Assembly: GCF_014205165.1 (NCBI RefSeq)
Contig: NZ_JACHMZ010000001.1
Coordinates: 4,136,501 to 4,200,500 of the forward strand
Direction of reading: 5' to 3'
DNA from: Micromonospora carbonacea
GTDB lineage: Bacteria; Actinomycetota; Actinomycetes; Mycobacteriales; Micromonosporaceae
Length of the DNA stretch: 64,000 nt
Part shown: positions 24,013-32,464 of the stretch, one piece after another
Numbering within the stretch: the first letter of the stretch is position 1
How the letters are laid out: every line of letters starts with the position of its first letter
Program-made: the position numbers and the translations under genes
Notes under the pieces: generated by a model
What the model was told of the DNA's origin: nothing
Databases searched by the model: none
What the model saw: the letters and a program-made list of their open reading frames with translations, nothing else

Positions 24013-25632
24013 TCAGGAACCGGACGGCTCGCCCAGCCGCAGGGCCAGGAAGAGGTCCACCCGGTCGGCGAACCGGTCGAGGTCGCGGCCGGTGAGCCGC
24101 TCGATCTGGCCGATCCGGTACCGCAGGGTGTTGACGTGCACGTGCAGCGACTCGGCGCACCGCCGCCAGGCCCCGTTGGCGGACAGGAACGCGTTGAGGG
24201 TGTGCACGAGGTCCGTGCCGTGCTGCCGGTCGTAGCCGGTCAGCGGGTCGAGCAGCCGGGACCGGAAGGCGCGCTGGGTGTCGGCCGGCACCCCGGCGAG
24301 CAGCATCAGGTGGGAGGCCACCTCGTCGGAGCGGACCACGGCCACCGGCCCGGGCCGGGCCGCCGCCGCGCGCAGGGCGTGGGTGGCCTCCTGCACGAGA
24401 CCCGGCAGCGCCGTGCCGGCCCGGCCGGGGGTGCTGATGCCGACGGCGAGCCGCCCGGGGCCCAGCCCGGCCGCCAGGACGTCGAGGGCGTCGCGGAGCG
24501 CGCCGGCCACGCTCGCGGCGGTCGGCCCCGACGCGGCGTCGCCCACGACCGCCAGCACGGGCGCGTCCGGCGCGCCGGGCAGCGCCGCCGTCACGGCCGC
24601 CGGCAGGCCCGTGGCGCGGACCGCCTCCCGCAGCACGGCCAGGGCCAGCGCCGGGGGCGTCCGCAGGCCGGTCAGGGTCGCGGCCAGCGCGACGAAGCCC
24701 CGGTCCGGCGACAGCCCGCAGGCCCGCAGCCGGGCCCGCAGGTCGGCCTCGTCGCCGTCGCCGGCCAGCGCCCGCCCCACCTGGTCGGCCAGGCGTTGCT
24801 CGACGCGCTCGGCCTCGTCGGCCTGGGTCCGTTCCAGGGCGACCACGTCGACCAGCTCGGCCAGCGCGTCACCACCGGGCTCCGGCCCGGCCGGCGGCTC
24901 CGGCCCGCTCGGGGCCCACCCCTGCGGGACGGCCGGGGCGCAGGCGAGCAGCCAGGACGCCATCCGGTGCTCCGGGGACCCGGTGATCGCGGTGACCGAC
25001 ACCGGGACCCCGTCGACCCGGGTGGTGAACGGCAGCCGGGGGGCCGTCAGGAAGGCGGCGCACAGGTCCCGGGCGGCCGGGGCCGGCAGCGGGGCGGTGC
25101 CGGCGATCCGCCGGCCGGCCGGCGAGAGCAACCAGCAGCGTACGCCCAGGTCGGCGGCGATGGCCGGCAGCAGGTCGGGCAGCCGGGCCCCGGCGGTCAT
25201 CGCCGCGACCACCCCGCGCTGCCGGCCGAGCACGGTGGCCAGCCCGTTGGCCCGTTGCTTCCACACCGACGGCGCGAACGCCTCGATCACCTCGCGGAAG
25301 GACACCTCCACCGGGACCTCGAAGAGGGGCACGCCGTGCCGGCGGCACGCCTCGACCAGGTCGGCCGGCACCCGGCCCAGGGCCGCGTGGCCGGCGCCGA
25401 TCGCGGCGACCCGGGCCGTGGCGCAGGCCCGGACGAAGTTCTCGGCGTCGGTGGCCCCCCGCCGCCACATCAGGCCGGTGAGCACCACCTCGCCGCCGCA
25501 GAGGTAGCGGCGGGGGTCGGGCAGGTCGGTGACGAAGACCTGGGTCACCGGCCGGTCCAGCCCGTCGTCGCCGGTGAGCAGGGTCAGCCTGAGGGCCGGC
25601 AGGGCCAGGGCGTCGCGCAGCAGCATCGTCAT
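24013..25632 (-). CDS. pucR: PucR-family regulator of purine catabolism
   Basis: 539 residues: N-terminal PucR domain (MLLRDALALPALRLTLLTGDDGLDRPVTQVFVTDLPDPRRYL...), a middle part, then the C-terminal HTH (TDLVHTLNAFLSANGAWRRCAESLHVHVNTLRYRIGQIERLTG). The VNTLRYRIGQIE string is the recognition helix region of this family. ATG 25632 gives MTMLLRD, the usual start. It follows the xanthine dehydrogenase genes on the same strand after 74 bp and probably controls the purine genes at 25.7-37 kb. An inverted CGGAAA/TTTCCG element lies just upstream. Confidence 0.9.
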   Translation of the reverse strand: MTMLLRDALALPALRLTLLTGDDGLDRPVTQVFVTDLPDPRRYLCGGEVVLTGLMWRRGATDAENFVRACATARVAAIGAGHAALGRVPADLVEACRRHGVPLFEVPVEVSFREVIEAFAPSVWKQRANGLATVLGRQRGVVAAMTAGARLPDLLPAIAADLGVRCWLLSPAGRRIAGTAPLPAPAARDLCAAFLTAPRLPFTTRVDGVPVSVTAITGSPEHRMASWLLACAPAVPQGWAPSGPEPPAGPEPGGDALAELVDVVALERTQADEAERVEQRLADQVGRALAGDGDEADLRARLRACGLSPDRGFVALAATLTGLRTPPALALAVLREAVRATGLPAAVTAALPGAPDAPVLAVVGDAASGPTAASVAGALRDALDVLAAGLGPGRLAVGISTPGRAGTALPGLVQEATHALRAAAARPGPVAVVRSDEVASHLMLLAGVPADTQRAFRSRLLDPLTGYDRQHGTDLVHTLNAFLSANGAWRRCAESLHVHVNTLRYRIGQIERLTGRDLDRFADRVDLFLALRLGEPSGS

Positions 25633-25650
25633 CCCCGTCGTCGAGGAACC

Positions 25651-25693
25651 CGATCGGAAAACGGTAGGACGGTGAGGTTTCCGTTTCGTATCG
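25651..25693. promoter_or_regulatory. Inverted repeat upstream of pucR
   Basis: CGGAAA (25655-25660) and TTTCCG (25678-25683), with outer CGAT and ATCG, form a nested dyad in the 74-bp gap between the xanthine dehydrogenase stop and pucR. It could be a PucR autoregulatory site or a weak hairpin. Confidence 0.4.
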
Positions 25694-25706
25694 GATCCTC
25701 GCCGGT

Positions 25707-28439
25707 TCACGGCGGAACGCGCCGGCCGTCCTGCCCGGACAGGCGTTGCCAGACCCGGTCGCGGGTGAACGGCAGGTCGGTGAAGCGGACCCCCGTCGCG
25801 TCGCGCAGGGCGTTGGCCATGGCCGCGGCGACCGGGTTGAACGGGCTCTCGCTCATCGACTTCGCCCCGGCCGGCCCCAGCGGGTCGGCGGTGCGGGCGA
25901 AGTGCACCTCCGTGCGCGGCACGTCGGCGAAGGTCGGCAGGTGGTAGTCGCGGAAGCCGGTGGTGGTCACCCGGCCCTCGGCGTCGAGGCGGACGTGCTC
26001 GGCGAGGGTGGCCCCGAGCGCCTGCGCCACGCCCCCCTCGACCTGGGCGCGGCACTGCATCGGGTTGAGCACGGTGCCGGCGTCCGCGGCGTGCACGCTG
26101 CGCAGCACCCTGATCTCGCCGGTCTCGGGGTCGACGGCGACGCGGAACCAGTGGACGTTGAACGCCACCGACCGTTCGGCCCCGTCGGCGTGCCCGGTGG
26201 CGGTCGGCGGGACGCCCCGGGCGGCGGCCAGCCGGTGCAGGTCGGCCAGGGGCAGCGGCTCGCCGCCGCCGTGGACGGCGTCGGGGCCCAGCCGCAGGCC
26301 GCCGGGCCCGCCGGGGCGGGCCCCGGCGGCGAGGTCGAGCAGCAGCGCGCGCAGGGCCGTCGCCGCCCGGAGCACGGCGGTGCCGGCCACCGTCGTGGCG
26401 GTCGAGGCGAACGCGCCGGTGTCGTGCCCGACCAGCGCGGTGTCCGACTGCCGGACCCGGATCCGGTCCACTGTGGTCCCCAGCACGTCGGCGGCGATCT
26501 GCCGGTGGACCGTGGTGGAGCCGTTGCCGAACTCGGCCGTCCCCACGTCGAGCTGGTAGCCGCCGGTGGGGGTGAGGCTCAGCCGGGCCCGGCCGTGGTG
26601 TCCCCCCGGCGGGCCGGTCGCGATCATGGCCAGCGCGGATCCCTCGCCGACCTGCCATCCCGCCGGCGCGCCGGCCCCGGTGTCCGGCTGCGCCGCCGCC
26701 GAACGGACGACGTCGAGGCACTGGTCCAGGCCGTAGCTGCGGATCGCGAGGTCGTCGGGGTGCCCGGCCGGGGTGATCAGGTCGTCGCCGTCGCGGACGG
26801 CGTTGCGGGCACGGAACTCCTCCGGCGCGACGCCCAGCCGGCGGGCCAGCTCGTCGACGGCGGACTCGACGGCGAAGGAGACCTGGCCGAGGCCGTATCC
26901 CCGGAAGGCCCCGGCCGGGACCGTGTTGGTGTAGACCGCGTAGGCGTCGATCCGCTTGGCGGGGCACCGGTAGACCGCCACCGACTCGGCGCAGCCGTGG
27001 AAGAGCACCCCCGGCCCGTGGTTGCCGTACGCGCCGGTGTCCGAGACCACCCGCAGCCGCAGCGCGGTCAGCGTCCCGTCGCGGCGGCCGCCGACGCGGA
27101 CCCGGACGGTGAACGGGTGCCGGGTGGTGGCGGCGGTGAACTGCTCGGCCCGGGTGAACTCCAGCTTCACCGGCCGCCCGGTGCGCAGGGCGGCGAGCAG
27201 CGCCACGTCCTCGACCAGCATCTCCTGCTTGCCGCCGAAGCCGCCGCCGATCCGGCCGGCGACCACCCGGATCCGCTCGGGCGGCAGGTCGAAGATGCCG
27301 GCGAGGGCCCGCCGGGTCAGAAACGGCGTCTGGGTGCTGCTGCGCACGACGATCCGCCCGTCCGGGTCGAACGAGACGATCGCGCAGTGCGTCTCCAGGT
27401 GCGCGTGCTGCACCCGCTGGGTGCGGAACGTCTCCTCGTAGACCACGTCGGCGGCGGCGAACCCGGCGGCCACGTCGCCGCACTCGCCGTGCAGCTCGGC
27501 GGCCACGTTCCCGGCCGGTCGGGCGATGCGCGACCGCGCGTCCTTGTCGCCGTGGATCGCCGGCGCGTCCGACCGCATCGCCCGCTCGGGGTCGGTGACG
27601 GCGGGCAGCGCCCGGTAGTCGACGCGGACCAGGGCGCAGCCCTGCTCGGCGGCGGCCTCGGTCTCGGCGACCACGGCGGCGACCCGCTGCCCGACGTGCC
27701 GGACCACGTCGTCGAGGACGCGGGTGTCGGCCGGGTCGTCGGCGGCGTTCTCGTGCTGGGCGGTGGAGAAGAGGGCCGCCGGGGCGTCCCGGTGGGTGAG
27801 CACGGCGAGCACGCCGGGCACGGCCAGGGCCGCGCTCGCGTCGATGCCGACGATCCGGGCGTGCGGGACGGTGGAGCGGACCAGCCGGACGTGGGCGAGG
27901 CCGGGCACCGAGACGTCGGCGGTGAACCGGGCCGCGCCGGTGACGATGTCGGGCCCGGCCGGGGCGGGCAGGTTGCGGCCGACCGTCTCGCCCGCCGGCG
28001 CGTCCTCGGTGGTGCGGACGCCGTGCAGCGCGTCGGCGATCGACCGGTATCCGGTGCACCGGCACAGGTTGCCCTTGAGCGCGGCGGGCAGGTCGGCGCG
28101 CTGCGCCTCGTCGAGGGCGACGGCGGTCATGATCAGCCCGGCGGTGCAGAAGCCGCACTGGAAGCCCTGGGCGTCGAGGAACCGCTGTTGCGTCTCGGCC
28201 CCGCCGGGCACCGCGGCGACGCCCTCGATGGTGGTCACCTCACGGCCGACGGCCCGCACCGCGGGATAGAGGCAACTGTGCACGGGCACGCCGTCGACGT
28301 GCACCGTGCACGCCCCGCAGTCGCCGGTGTCGCAGCCCTTCTTCACCCCGAACCAGCCCTGTTCCCGCAGGTAGCCGCGCAGGCACTGGCCGCCGGCCGG
28401 CGCGACGGCGCACGGCTGGCCGTTCACCCGCACGCTCAC
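25707..28439 (-). CDS. Xanthine dehydrogenase, fused 2Fe-2S and molybdopterin subunits
   Basis: 910 residues. Residues 1-160 are the XdhA-type iron-sulfur part with both clusters: C36, C41, C44, C56 (plant-type) and C95, C98, C126, C128. The rest is the molybdenum subunit: GGGFGGKQE, AGAFRGYGLGQ, and SMSESPFNPVAAAMANALRD near the C-terminus where the catalytic Glu of the family lies. It hydroxylates hypoxanthine/xanthine to urate, passing electrons to the FAD subunit. GTG 28439 overlaps the FAD-subunit stop by GTGA. The two iron-sulfur and molybdenum parts are usually separate chains in bacteria, so the fusion is noteworthy. Maturation factors are divergent at 29623-31366. Confidence 0.9.
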   Translation of the reverse strand: MSVRVNGQPCAVAPAGGQCLRGYLREQGWFGVKKGCDTGDCGACTVHVDGVPVHSCLYPAVRAVGREVTTIEGVAAVPGGAETQQRFLDAQGFQCGFCTAGLIMTAVALDEAQRADLPAALKGNLCRCTGYRSIADALHGVRTTEDAPAGETVGRNLPAPAGPDIVTGAARFTADVSVPGLAHVRLVRSTVPHARIVGIDASAALAVPGVLAVLTHRDAPAALFSTAQHENAADDPADTRVLDDVVRHVGQRVAAVVAETEAAAEQGCALVRVDYRALPAVTDPERAMRSDAPAIHGDKDARSRIARPAGNVAAELHGECGDVAAGFAAADVVYEETFRTQRVQHAHLETHCAIVSFDPDGRIVVRSSTQTPFLTRRALAGIFDLPPERIRVVAGRIGGGFGGKQEMLVEDVALLAALRTGRPVKLEFTRAEQFTAATTRHPFTVRVRVGGRRDGTLTALRLRVVSDTGAYGNHGPGVLFHGCAESVAVYRCPAKRIDAYAVYTNTVPAGAFRGYGLGQVSFAVESAVDELARRLGVAPEEFRARNAVRDGDDLITPAGHPDDLAIRSYGLDQCLDVVRSAAAQPDTGAGAPAGWQVGEGSALAMIATGPPGGHHGRARLSLTPTGGYQLDVGTAEFGNGSTTVHRQIAADVLGTTVDRIRVRQSDTALVGHDTGAFASTATTVAGTAVLRAATALRALLLDLAAGARPGGPGGLRLGPDAVHGGGEPLPLADLHRLAAARGVPPTATGHADGAERSVAFNVHWFRVAVDPETGEIRVLRSVHAADAGTVLNPMQCRAQVEGGVAQALGATLAEHVRLDAEGRVTTTGFRDYHLPTFADVPRTEVHFARTADPLGPAGAKSMSESPFNPVAAAMANALRDATGVRFTDLPFTRDRVWQRLSGQDGRRVPP

Positions 28440-29269
28440 CGCGCCGTCACCTGCGCCAGCTCGGCGCGGACCTGCTCGGCCAGCCGCAGGGTCATCCGCC
28501 GCCGCCACGCCGGCAGGCCGTGCACGTCGTCGTACCAGTCCCCGGCGGGGATCCGGGCGTCCAGCAGCTCGGCCAGCTCACCCGGCCGGGGCGGGCCGGG
28601 CAGGGCGACGCCGACCGGCCGCCGGGTGGCGGCGGTCACGGTGAGGGTGACCGCGCCGGTGTCGGGGTCCCGGTGGCCGACGACGAGCGCCGCCGAGCGG
28701 CCGAGCGGGTGCAGCGACGCCCGGCGCAGCGCGAACCGGCCGCCCAGCACCCGCGCGGGCAGGCGGATCGTGTGCAGGTACTCGTCGGGGCGCAGCACCG
28801 TGACGCCCACGTCGCGGACCAGCTCGGTCGCCGGCACGCGTCGTCGCCGCCCGGCCAGGTCCCGGATCAGGCAGCTCCCCTCGGCGGCGGTGACCAGCGA
28901 GATCATCGGCCCGGCCGGCAGCGCCGCGCAGAGGTTGCCGCCGACCGTCGCGACGTTCCACACCTTGAACGAGGCGAGGAACGCGTCGCAGCAGCCGCGC
29001 ACCAGCGGGCCCAGCGACGGCCAGCGCGGCGGCGGCGCGTACCGGGACAGCTCGGCGACGGTGCAGGTCGCGGCGATGTCGAGGCCCGGCTCGGCCGGGT
29101 CGGGGCTGAGCCGCAGCGGGGGCCAGGCCAGGGCGGTGAGGTCGCGCAGCCGGCGCGCCTGCGGCTGCGGCTGCGCGAAGAGGTGGGTGCCGCCGCCGAG
29201 CCAGCGGTCGCCCTCCCGCCACGCGTCGGCGTCCGCGGCGATCACGTCCTGCACGGTGAACAGGTCCAC
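28436..29269 (-). CDS. Xanthine dehydrogenase FAD-binding subunit (CoxM type)
   Basis: 277 residues of the molybdenum-hydroxylase FAD subunit family: LGGGTHLF (first FAD loop), ATVGGNLCAALPAGPMISLVTAA (second FAD loop), and a C-terminal CO-dehydrogenase flavoprotein-like part. GTG 29269 (VDLFTVQDVIAADAD) is the family-like start; the ribosome site is weak. It carries electrons from the iron-sulfur clusters to NAD+. It is the first gene of the minus-strand purine transcript and overlaps the next gene by GTGA. Confidence 0.87.
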   Translation of the reverse strand: MDLFTVQDVIAADADAWREGDRWLGGGTHLFAQPQPQARRLRDLTALAWPPLRLSPDPAEPGLDIAATCTVAELSRYAPPPRWPSLGPLVRGCCDAFLASFKVWNVATVGGNLCAALPAGPMISLVTAAEGSCLIRDLAGRRRRVPATELVRDVGVTVLRPDEYLHTIRLPARVLGGRFALRRASLHPLGRSAALVVGHRDPDTGAVTLTVTAATRRPVGVALPGPPRPGELAELLDARIPAGDWYDDVHGLPAWRRRMTLRLAEQVRAELAQVTAR

Positions 29270-29436
29270 AGGCTTCGCGCTTTCGTTCGGGGCGGATGCC
29301 GCCGGCCGGGCGTCCACCGCCGGGTGGGGCGGGCCCGGGCCGGTGGCGGTGGCCGTTCAGGGGAATCCAAGCAATCCGGCCGCCGGCCCGACAATGCGCG
29401 CCGGGGACAACGCGACCGGGGGCCGGACCGTCCGCG

Positions 29437-29452
29437 TTGGACGAAGCTCCAA
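29437..29452. promoter_or_regulatory. Candidate PucR operator 1 (TTGGACGAAGCTCCAA)
   Basis: TTGGA and TCCAA are inverted around CGAAGC. Twelve of 16 bases recur at 31494-31509, upstream of uraD. It lies about 75 bp before the mocA-like transcription start. Confidence 0.55.
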
Positions 29453-29489
29453 ACCGGGGCGGGCCGCGCCCCACCCGGGGCGGACGCCC

Positions 29490-29519
29490 TTGACAGCCGC
29501 CGGGCCCGCTCCGCATGGT
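29490..29519 (+). promoter_or_regulatory. Promoter of mocA-like/xdhC (TTGACA, 18 bp, CATGGT)
   Basis: A consensus -35 TTGACA at 29490-29495 and CATGGT at 29514-29519 with an 18-bp spacer, about 100 bp before the GTG start of the MocA-like gene. Confidence 0.55.
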
Positions 29520-29622
29520 GGGCCGGTCCGACGCCCGCGGGCCACGCCGCGACGAGGCGGCCCGCGACCCGACGCGGGCGTCGGCGGGCGGGGGCGCTCC
29601 ACCCGGCGCGAGGGGAGACGTC

Positions 29623-30264
29623 GTGCAGCTGTCCCGTACCCCCGGTCCGTCCCCCGCGGCCGTCGCCGGGCTGGTGCTCGCCGCCGGTGCCGGCCGCCGC
29701 TACGGCAGGCCCAAGGCGCTCGTGCGCCACCGCGGCTCGCTGCTGGTGGAACGCGCGGTGCGGACCCTGGTCGAGGCCGGCTGCGGGCCGGCGCTGGTGG
29801 TGCTCGGCGCGGCGGCCGACCGGGTCCGCGCCGACGCCGACCTCTCCGCCGCCCGGGTGGTCGGCAACCCCCGGTGGGCCACCGGGATGGGCTCCTCACT
29901 GCGGGTGGGGCTGCGGGCGTTGGCCGGCACCGAGGCGGTGGCCGTGGTGGTGCTGCTGGTCGACATGCCGGGCGTCTCCGCCGAGGCGGTGCGACGGGTC
30001 GCGGCCGACGCCACCCCGGCGTGCCTGGCCACGGCCGGCTACGGGCCGGGCCGCCGGGGGCATCCGGTGTTGCTGGGCCGGGAGCACTGGGCCGGCGTGT
30101 GCGCCTCGGCCGTCGGTGACAGCGGCGCGGGCGGCTACCTGCGGCAACGGCTCGCCCGGGTGCGGATCGTGCCGTGCGCCGACGTGGCCGACGACGCCGA
30201 CCTCGACGTCCCGCCCGCCGAGGCCGCCGCCCCGGACGCCGACGGGCGGCCCGGCCGTGGATGA
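29623..30264 (+). CDS. MocA-like molybdenum cofactor cytidylyltransferase
   Basis: 213 residues of the nucleotidyltransferase fold: GLVLAAGAGRRYGRPKAL is the CTP-binding signature, VVLLVDMPGVS holds the metal Asp, and RRGHPVLLG is conserved in MocA/CofC-type proteins. It most likely attaches CMP to molybdopterin for xanthine dehydrogenase. GTG 29623 has GGGGAG 5 nt upstream. The XdhC gene overlaps its 3' end, and the pair sits divergent from the dehydrogenase genes, the expected grouping of enzyme and cofactor loading factors. Confidence 0.87.
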   Translation: MQLSRTPGPSPAAVAGLVLAAGAGRRYGRPKALVRHRGSLLVERAVRTLVEAGCGPALVVLGAAADRVRADADLSAARVVGNPRWATGMGSSLRVGLRALAGTEAVAVVVLLVDMPGVSAEAVRRVAADATPACLATAGYGPGRRGHPVLLGREHWAGVCASAVGDSGAGGYLRQRLARVRIVPCADVADDADLDVPPAEAAAPDADGRPGRG

Positions 30265-31366
30265 GGTGCTCGCCGAGCTGCTCCGCCGCTGCGCGGACGG
30301 CGACGCCGTCGGCCTGGCCACCGTCGTCGAGACCTGGCGCAGCGCCCCCCACCCGGCCGGCACCGCGATGCTGGTCGGCCCGGACGACGCGGTCACCGGC
30401 AGCGTCTCGGGCGGCTGCGTCGAGGCCGCGCTGCACGACGCCTGCCGGGAGGCCGTGCGCACCGGGCGGCCCGCGCTGCTGCGCTTCGGGGTGGCCGGCG
30501 CCGACGCCCTCGCGGCGGGCCTGACCTGCGGGGGCACCATCGAGGTGTACGTCGAACGGGTCGACCGCGCCGGCTTCGCGGAGCTGCCGGCGCTGGCCGG
30601 GGCCGTCCGGGCGGGCACGGCGGCGGCGGTGCTGACCTGCGTGCAGGGGCCGCCGGGGCGGCTCGGCCGGCGGATCGTGGCCGGGCCGGACGGCCACCAG
30701 GGCAGCCTCGGCGACCCCGGGCTGGACGAGGCGGCGCTGGCCGCCGGCCGCCGGCTGCTGGCCGAGGGCCGCAGCGGGCCGGTGCGGCTGCCGCCCGCCG
30801 GTCCCGGCGCGGCGGGGCCGGTGCGGGTGCTGGTGCGCTCCTATCCCCCGCCGCCCCGGTTGATCGTGTGCGGCGCGATCGACGTGGCGGCCGAGCTGGC
30901 CCGGGTCGGCGTCGTCCTCGGCTACCGGGTCACCGTCTGCGACGCCCGCCCGGTCTTCGCCACCGCGCGCCGCTTCCCGCAGGCGCGGGAGGTGGTGGTC
31001 GACTGGCCGCACCGCTATCTCGCGGCCGAGGCCGCGGCGGGTCGGCTGGACGGGCGCACCGCCGTCTGCGTGCTCACCCACGACCCCAGGTTCGACGTGC
31101 CGGTGCTGCGGCTGGCCCTCGGCCTCCCGCTGGGCTTCGTCGGGGCGATGGGCTCCCGGCGGACCCACCACGACCGGCTCGGCCGGCTCCGCGAGGCCGG
31201 CGTCACCGACGCGGAGCTGGCCCGGCTGAGCTCCCCCGTGGGCCTGGACGTGGGAGGCCGCGACGCCGCCGAGGTCGCGGTCAGCATCGCCGCGGAACTC
31301 GTCGCGGTGCGGCACGGCCGCGCGGGCGGGCGGCTGCGCGACGCCACCGGCGACCTCCACGGCTGA
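30257..31366 (+). CDS. xdhC: XdhC-family molybdenum cofactor insertion protein
   Basis: 369 residues. N-terminal XdhC/CoxI domain (VGLATVVETWRSAPHPAGTAMLVGPDDAVTGSVSGGCVEAAL, with TCGGTIEVYVE) and C-terminal Rossmann-like domain (RLIVCGAIDVAAELARVGVVLGYRVTVCDARPVFA, GFVGAMGSRRTHHDRL). XdhC binds and sulfurates the cofactor and delivers it to the dehydrogenase. GTG 30257 lies inside the last codons of the MocA-like gene (8-bp overlap). GAID replaces the usual GAGD in the second domain, a small deviation. Confidence 0.9.
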   Translation: MDEVLAELLRRCADGDAVGLATVVETWRSAPHPAGTAMLVGPDDAVTGSVSGGCVEAALHDACREAVRTGRPALLRFGVAGADALAAGLTCGGTIEVYVERVDRAGFAELPALAGAVRAGTAAAVLTCVQGPPGRLGRRIVAGPDGHQGSLGDPGLDEAALAAGRRLLAEGRSGPVRLPPAGPGAAGPVRVLVRSYPPPPRLIVCGAIDVAAELARVGVVLGYRVTVCDARPVFATARRFPQAREVVVDWPHRYLAAEAAAGRLDGRTAVCVLTHDPRFDVPVLRLALGLPLGFVGAMGSRRTHHDRLGRLREAGVTDAELARLSSPVGLDVGGRDAAEVAVSIAAELVAVRHGRAGGRLRDATGDLHG

Positions 31367-31380
31367 CCCGCCCCGAAGGG

Positions 31381-31456
31381 GGCCACGGCTGCGCCCCGGG
31401 CCACGGCTGCGGCTGCGGCTGCTGGCTGCGGCTCCGGCCACGAGCTGTGGCTGCGG
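31381..31456. repeat. Low-complexity GGCTGC repeat
   Basis: GGCCACGGCTGCG occurs at 31381-31393 and 31399-31411 and is followed by several GGCTGC units with variations. It lies in the 248-bp gap between xdhC and uraD; I see no coding or hairpin role. Confidence 0.6.
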
Positions 31457-31493
31457 TCGGGCCCCGGCCGGGGCGAGGCGGAGCCGGTGGGCG

Positions 31494-31509
31494 CTGGACG
31501 AACGTACAA
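31494..31509. promoter_or_regulatory. Candidate PucR operator 2 upstream of uraD
   Basis: CTGGACGAACGTACAA matches operator 1 (29437-29452) at 12 of 16 positions without gaps. It lies 106 bp before the uraD start, so both halves of the purine gene set carry it. Confidence 0.5.
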
Positions 31510-31614
31510 CGGCGGGGCCGGCGGGCCCCGCGGTTTTGGTCATCGCGGCGCTGTCGACCCCGCCGGTCGGCCTGTTTGACTGCTCCTGCCAGGCGGGGCC
31601 AGGGGAGGCGACCG

Positions 31615-32121
31615 GTGGGACGGATCGAGGAGTTCAACGCGCTCGCCGCGCAGCGGGCCGAGGACGAGTTGACGGCCTGCTGCGCCGTGCCCCGCTGGGC
31701 CCGCGAGGTCGCGGCGGGGCGGCCGTACCCGGACCTGGCCGCGCTGCTGGCCGCGGCGCACGCCGCCAGCGCCCGGCTCACCTGGCCGGAGGTCACGCAG
31801 GCGCTCGCCGCCCACCCGCGCATCGGCCAGCGTCCGACGGGGCAGCGCCGGGAGGACGGCTGGTCGCGCGGGGAACAGTCCGGCCTGGACGCGGCGTCCG
31901 ACGGCACCCGGGCCGCCATCGCCGAGGCCAACGAGGCGTACGAGCGCCGCTTCGGGCACCTGTTCCTGGTCTGCGCGGCCGGCCGCACCGACGCGGAGCT
32001 GCTGGCCGCCGCGCGGGCCCGGCTGGCGCACGACGAAGCCACCGAGCGGGAGGTGGTGCGCGGGGAACTGGCGAAGATCGCCGCGCTGCGGATCAGGAAG
32101 CTGCTCGATGAGCCGGCCTGA
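31615..32121 (+). CDS. uraD: OHCU decarboxylase
   Basis: 168 residues, all-helical OHCU decarboxylase: FNALAAQRAEDELTACCAVPRWAREVAAGRPY at the start, AHPRIGQ with the catalytic His, and EANEAYERRFGHLFLVCAAGR in the C-terminal half. It converts 2-oxo-4-hydroxy-4-carboxy-5-ureidoimidazoline to S-allantoin. GTG 31615 follows AGGGGAGG by 5 nt. It is the first gene of a six-gene run (uraD, uraH, uricase, deaminase, allB, alc) with overlaps or 3-4-bp gaps, so probably one transcript. Confidence 0.92.
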   Translation: MGRIEEFNALAAQRAEDELTACCAVPRWAREVAAGRPYPDLAALLAAAHAASARLTWPEVTQALAAHPRIGQRPTGQRREDGWSRGEQSGLDAASDGTRAAIAEANEAYERRFGHLFLVCAAGRTDAELLAAARARLAHDEATEREVVRGELAKIAALRIRKLLDEPA

Positions 32122-32461
32122 CGCGGGGGCGACCGCGCCGCTGTCCACGCACGTGCTGGACACGGTCGTCGGCGCGCCCGCGCCGGACGTCGGCGTCCGG
32201 CTCGACCGGCTCGACGGCACGCGGTGGCGGCAGGTCGCCGCCGGCCGCACCGACGCCGACGGCCGGCTGCGCGACTGGGTGCCGGCGGCACAGTGGACGG
32301 CCGGCCGCTACCGGCTCGTCTTCGACCTCGACGCGCGTCCTGGGCCGGCCCCCTTCTTCCCGGAGGTGGTGCTCACCTTCACCGTCGGCGACCCCGCGGC
32401 GCGCCTGCACCTGCCGCTGCTGCTCAGCCCGTTCGGCTACACCACCTACCGAGGGAGTTGA
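32108..32461 (+). CDS. uraH: 5-hydroxyisourate hydrolase (transthyretin-like)
   Basis: 117 residues with the three conserved blocks of HIU hydrolases: LSTHVLDTVVGAPA (catalytic His near the N-terminus), the RTDADGR turn, and the C-terminal YTTYRGS tetrad-like end (family usual YRGS). It opens the hydroxyisourate ring made by uricase, feeding UraD. No signal peptide, so it acts in the cytoplasm. ATG 32108 overlaps uraD by 14 bp. Confidence 0.93.
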   Translation: MSRPDAGATAPLSTHVLDTVVGAPAPDVGVRLDRLDGTRWRQVAAGRTDADGRLRDWVPAAQWTAGRYRLVFDLDARPGPAPFFPEVVLTFTVGDPAARLHLPLLLSPFGYTTYRGS

Positions 32462-32464
32462 CAG

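Larger units (their letters stand above)
29270..29622. promoter_or_regulatory. 353-bp divergent control region of xdh and mocA-like/xdhC genes
   Basis: No gene is seen. It contains a 16-bp dyad (29437-29452) shared with the uraD promoter region, a clear plus-strand promoter (29490-29519) and the ribosome site GGGGAG for the MocA-like gene. A minus-strand promoter for xdh must be here but I see no convincing boxes. Confidence 0.6.

Noticed and set aside
25746..30119. A 4.4-kb open frame opposite the xanthine dehydrogenase genes
   Set aside because: Its translation is low-complexity Arg/Gly/Pro/Ala sequence and it is fully antisense to clearly conserved enzymes.
31381..31456. CRISPR-like array
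   Set aside because: The repeats are short, imperfect and contiguous without spacers, and no cas genes exist in the window.
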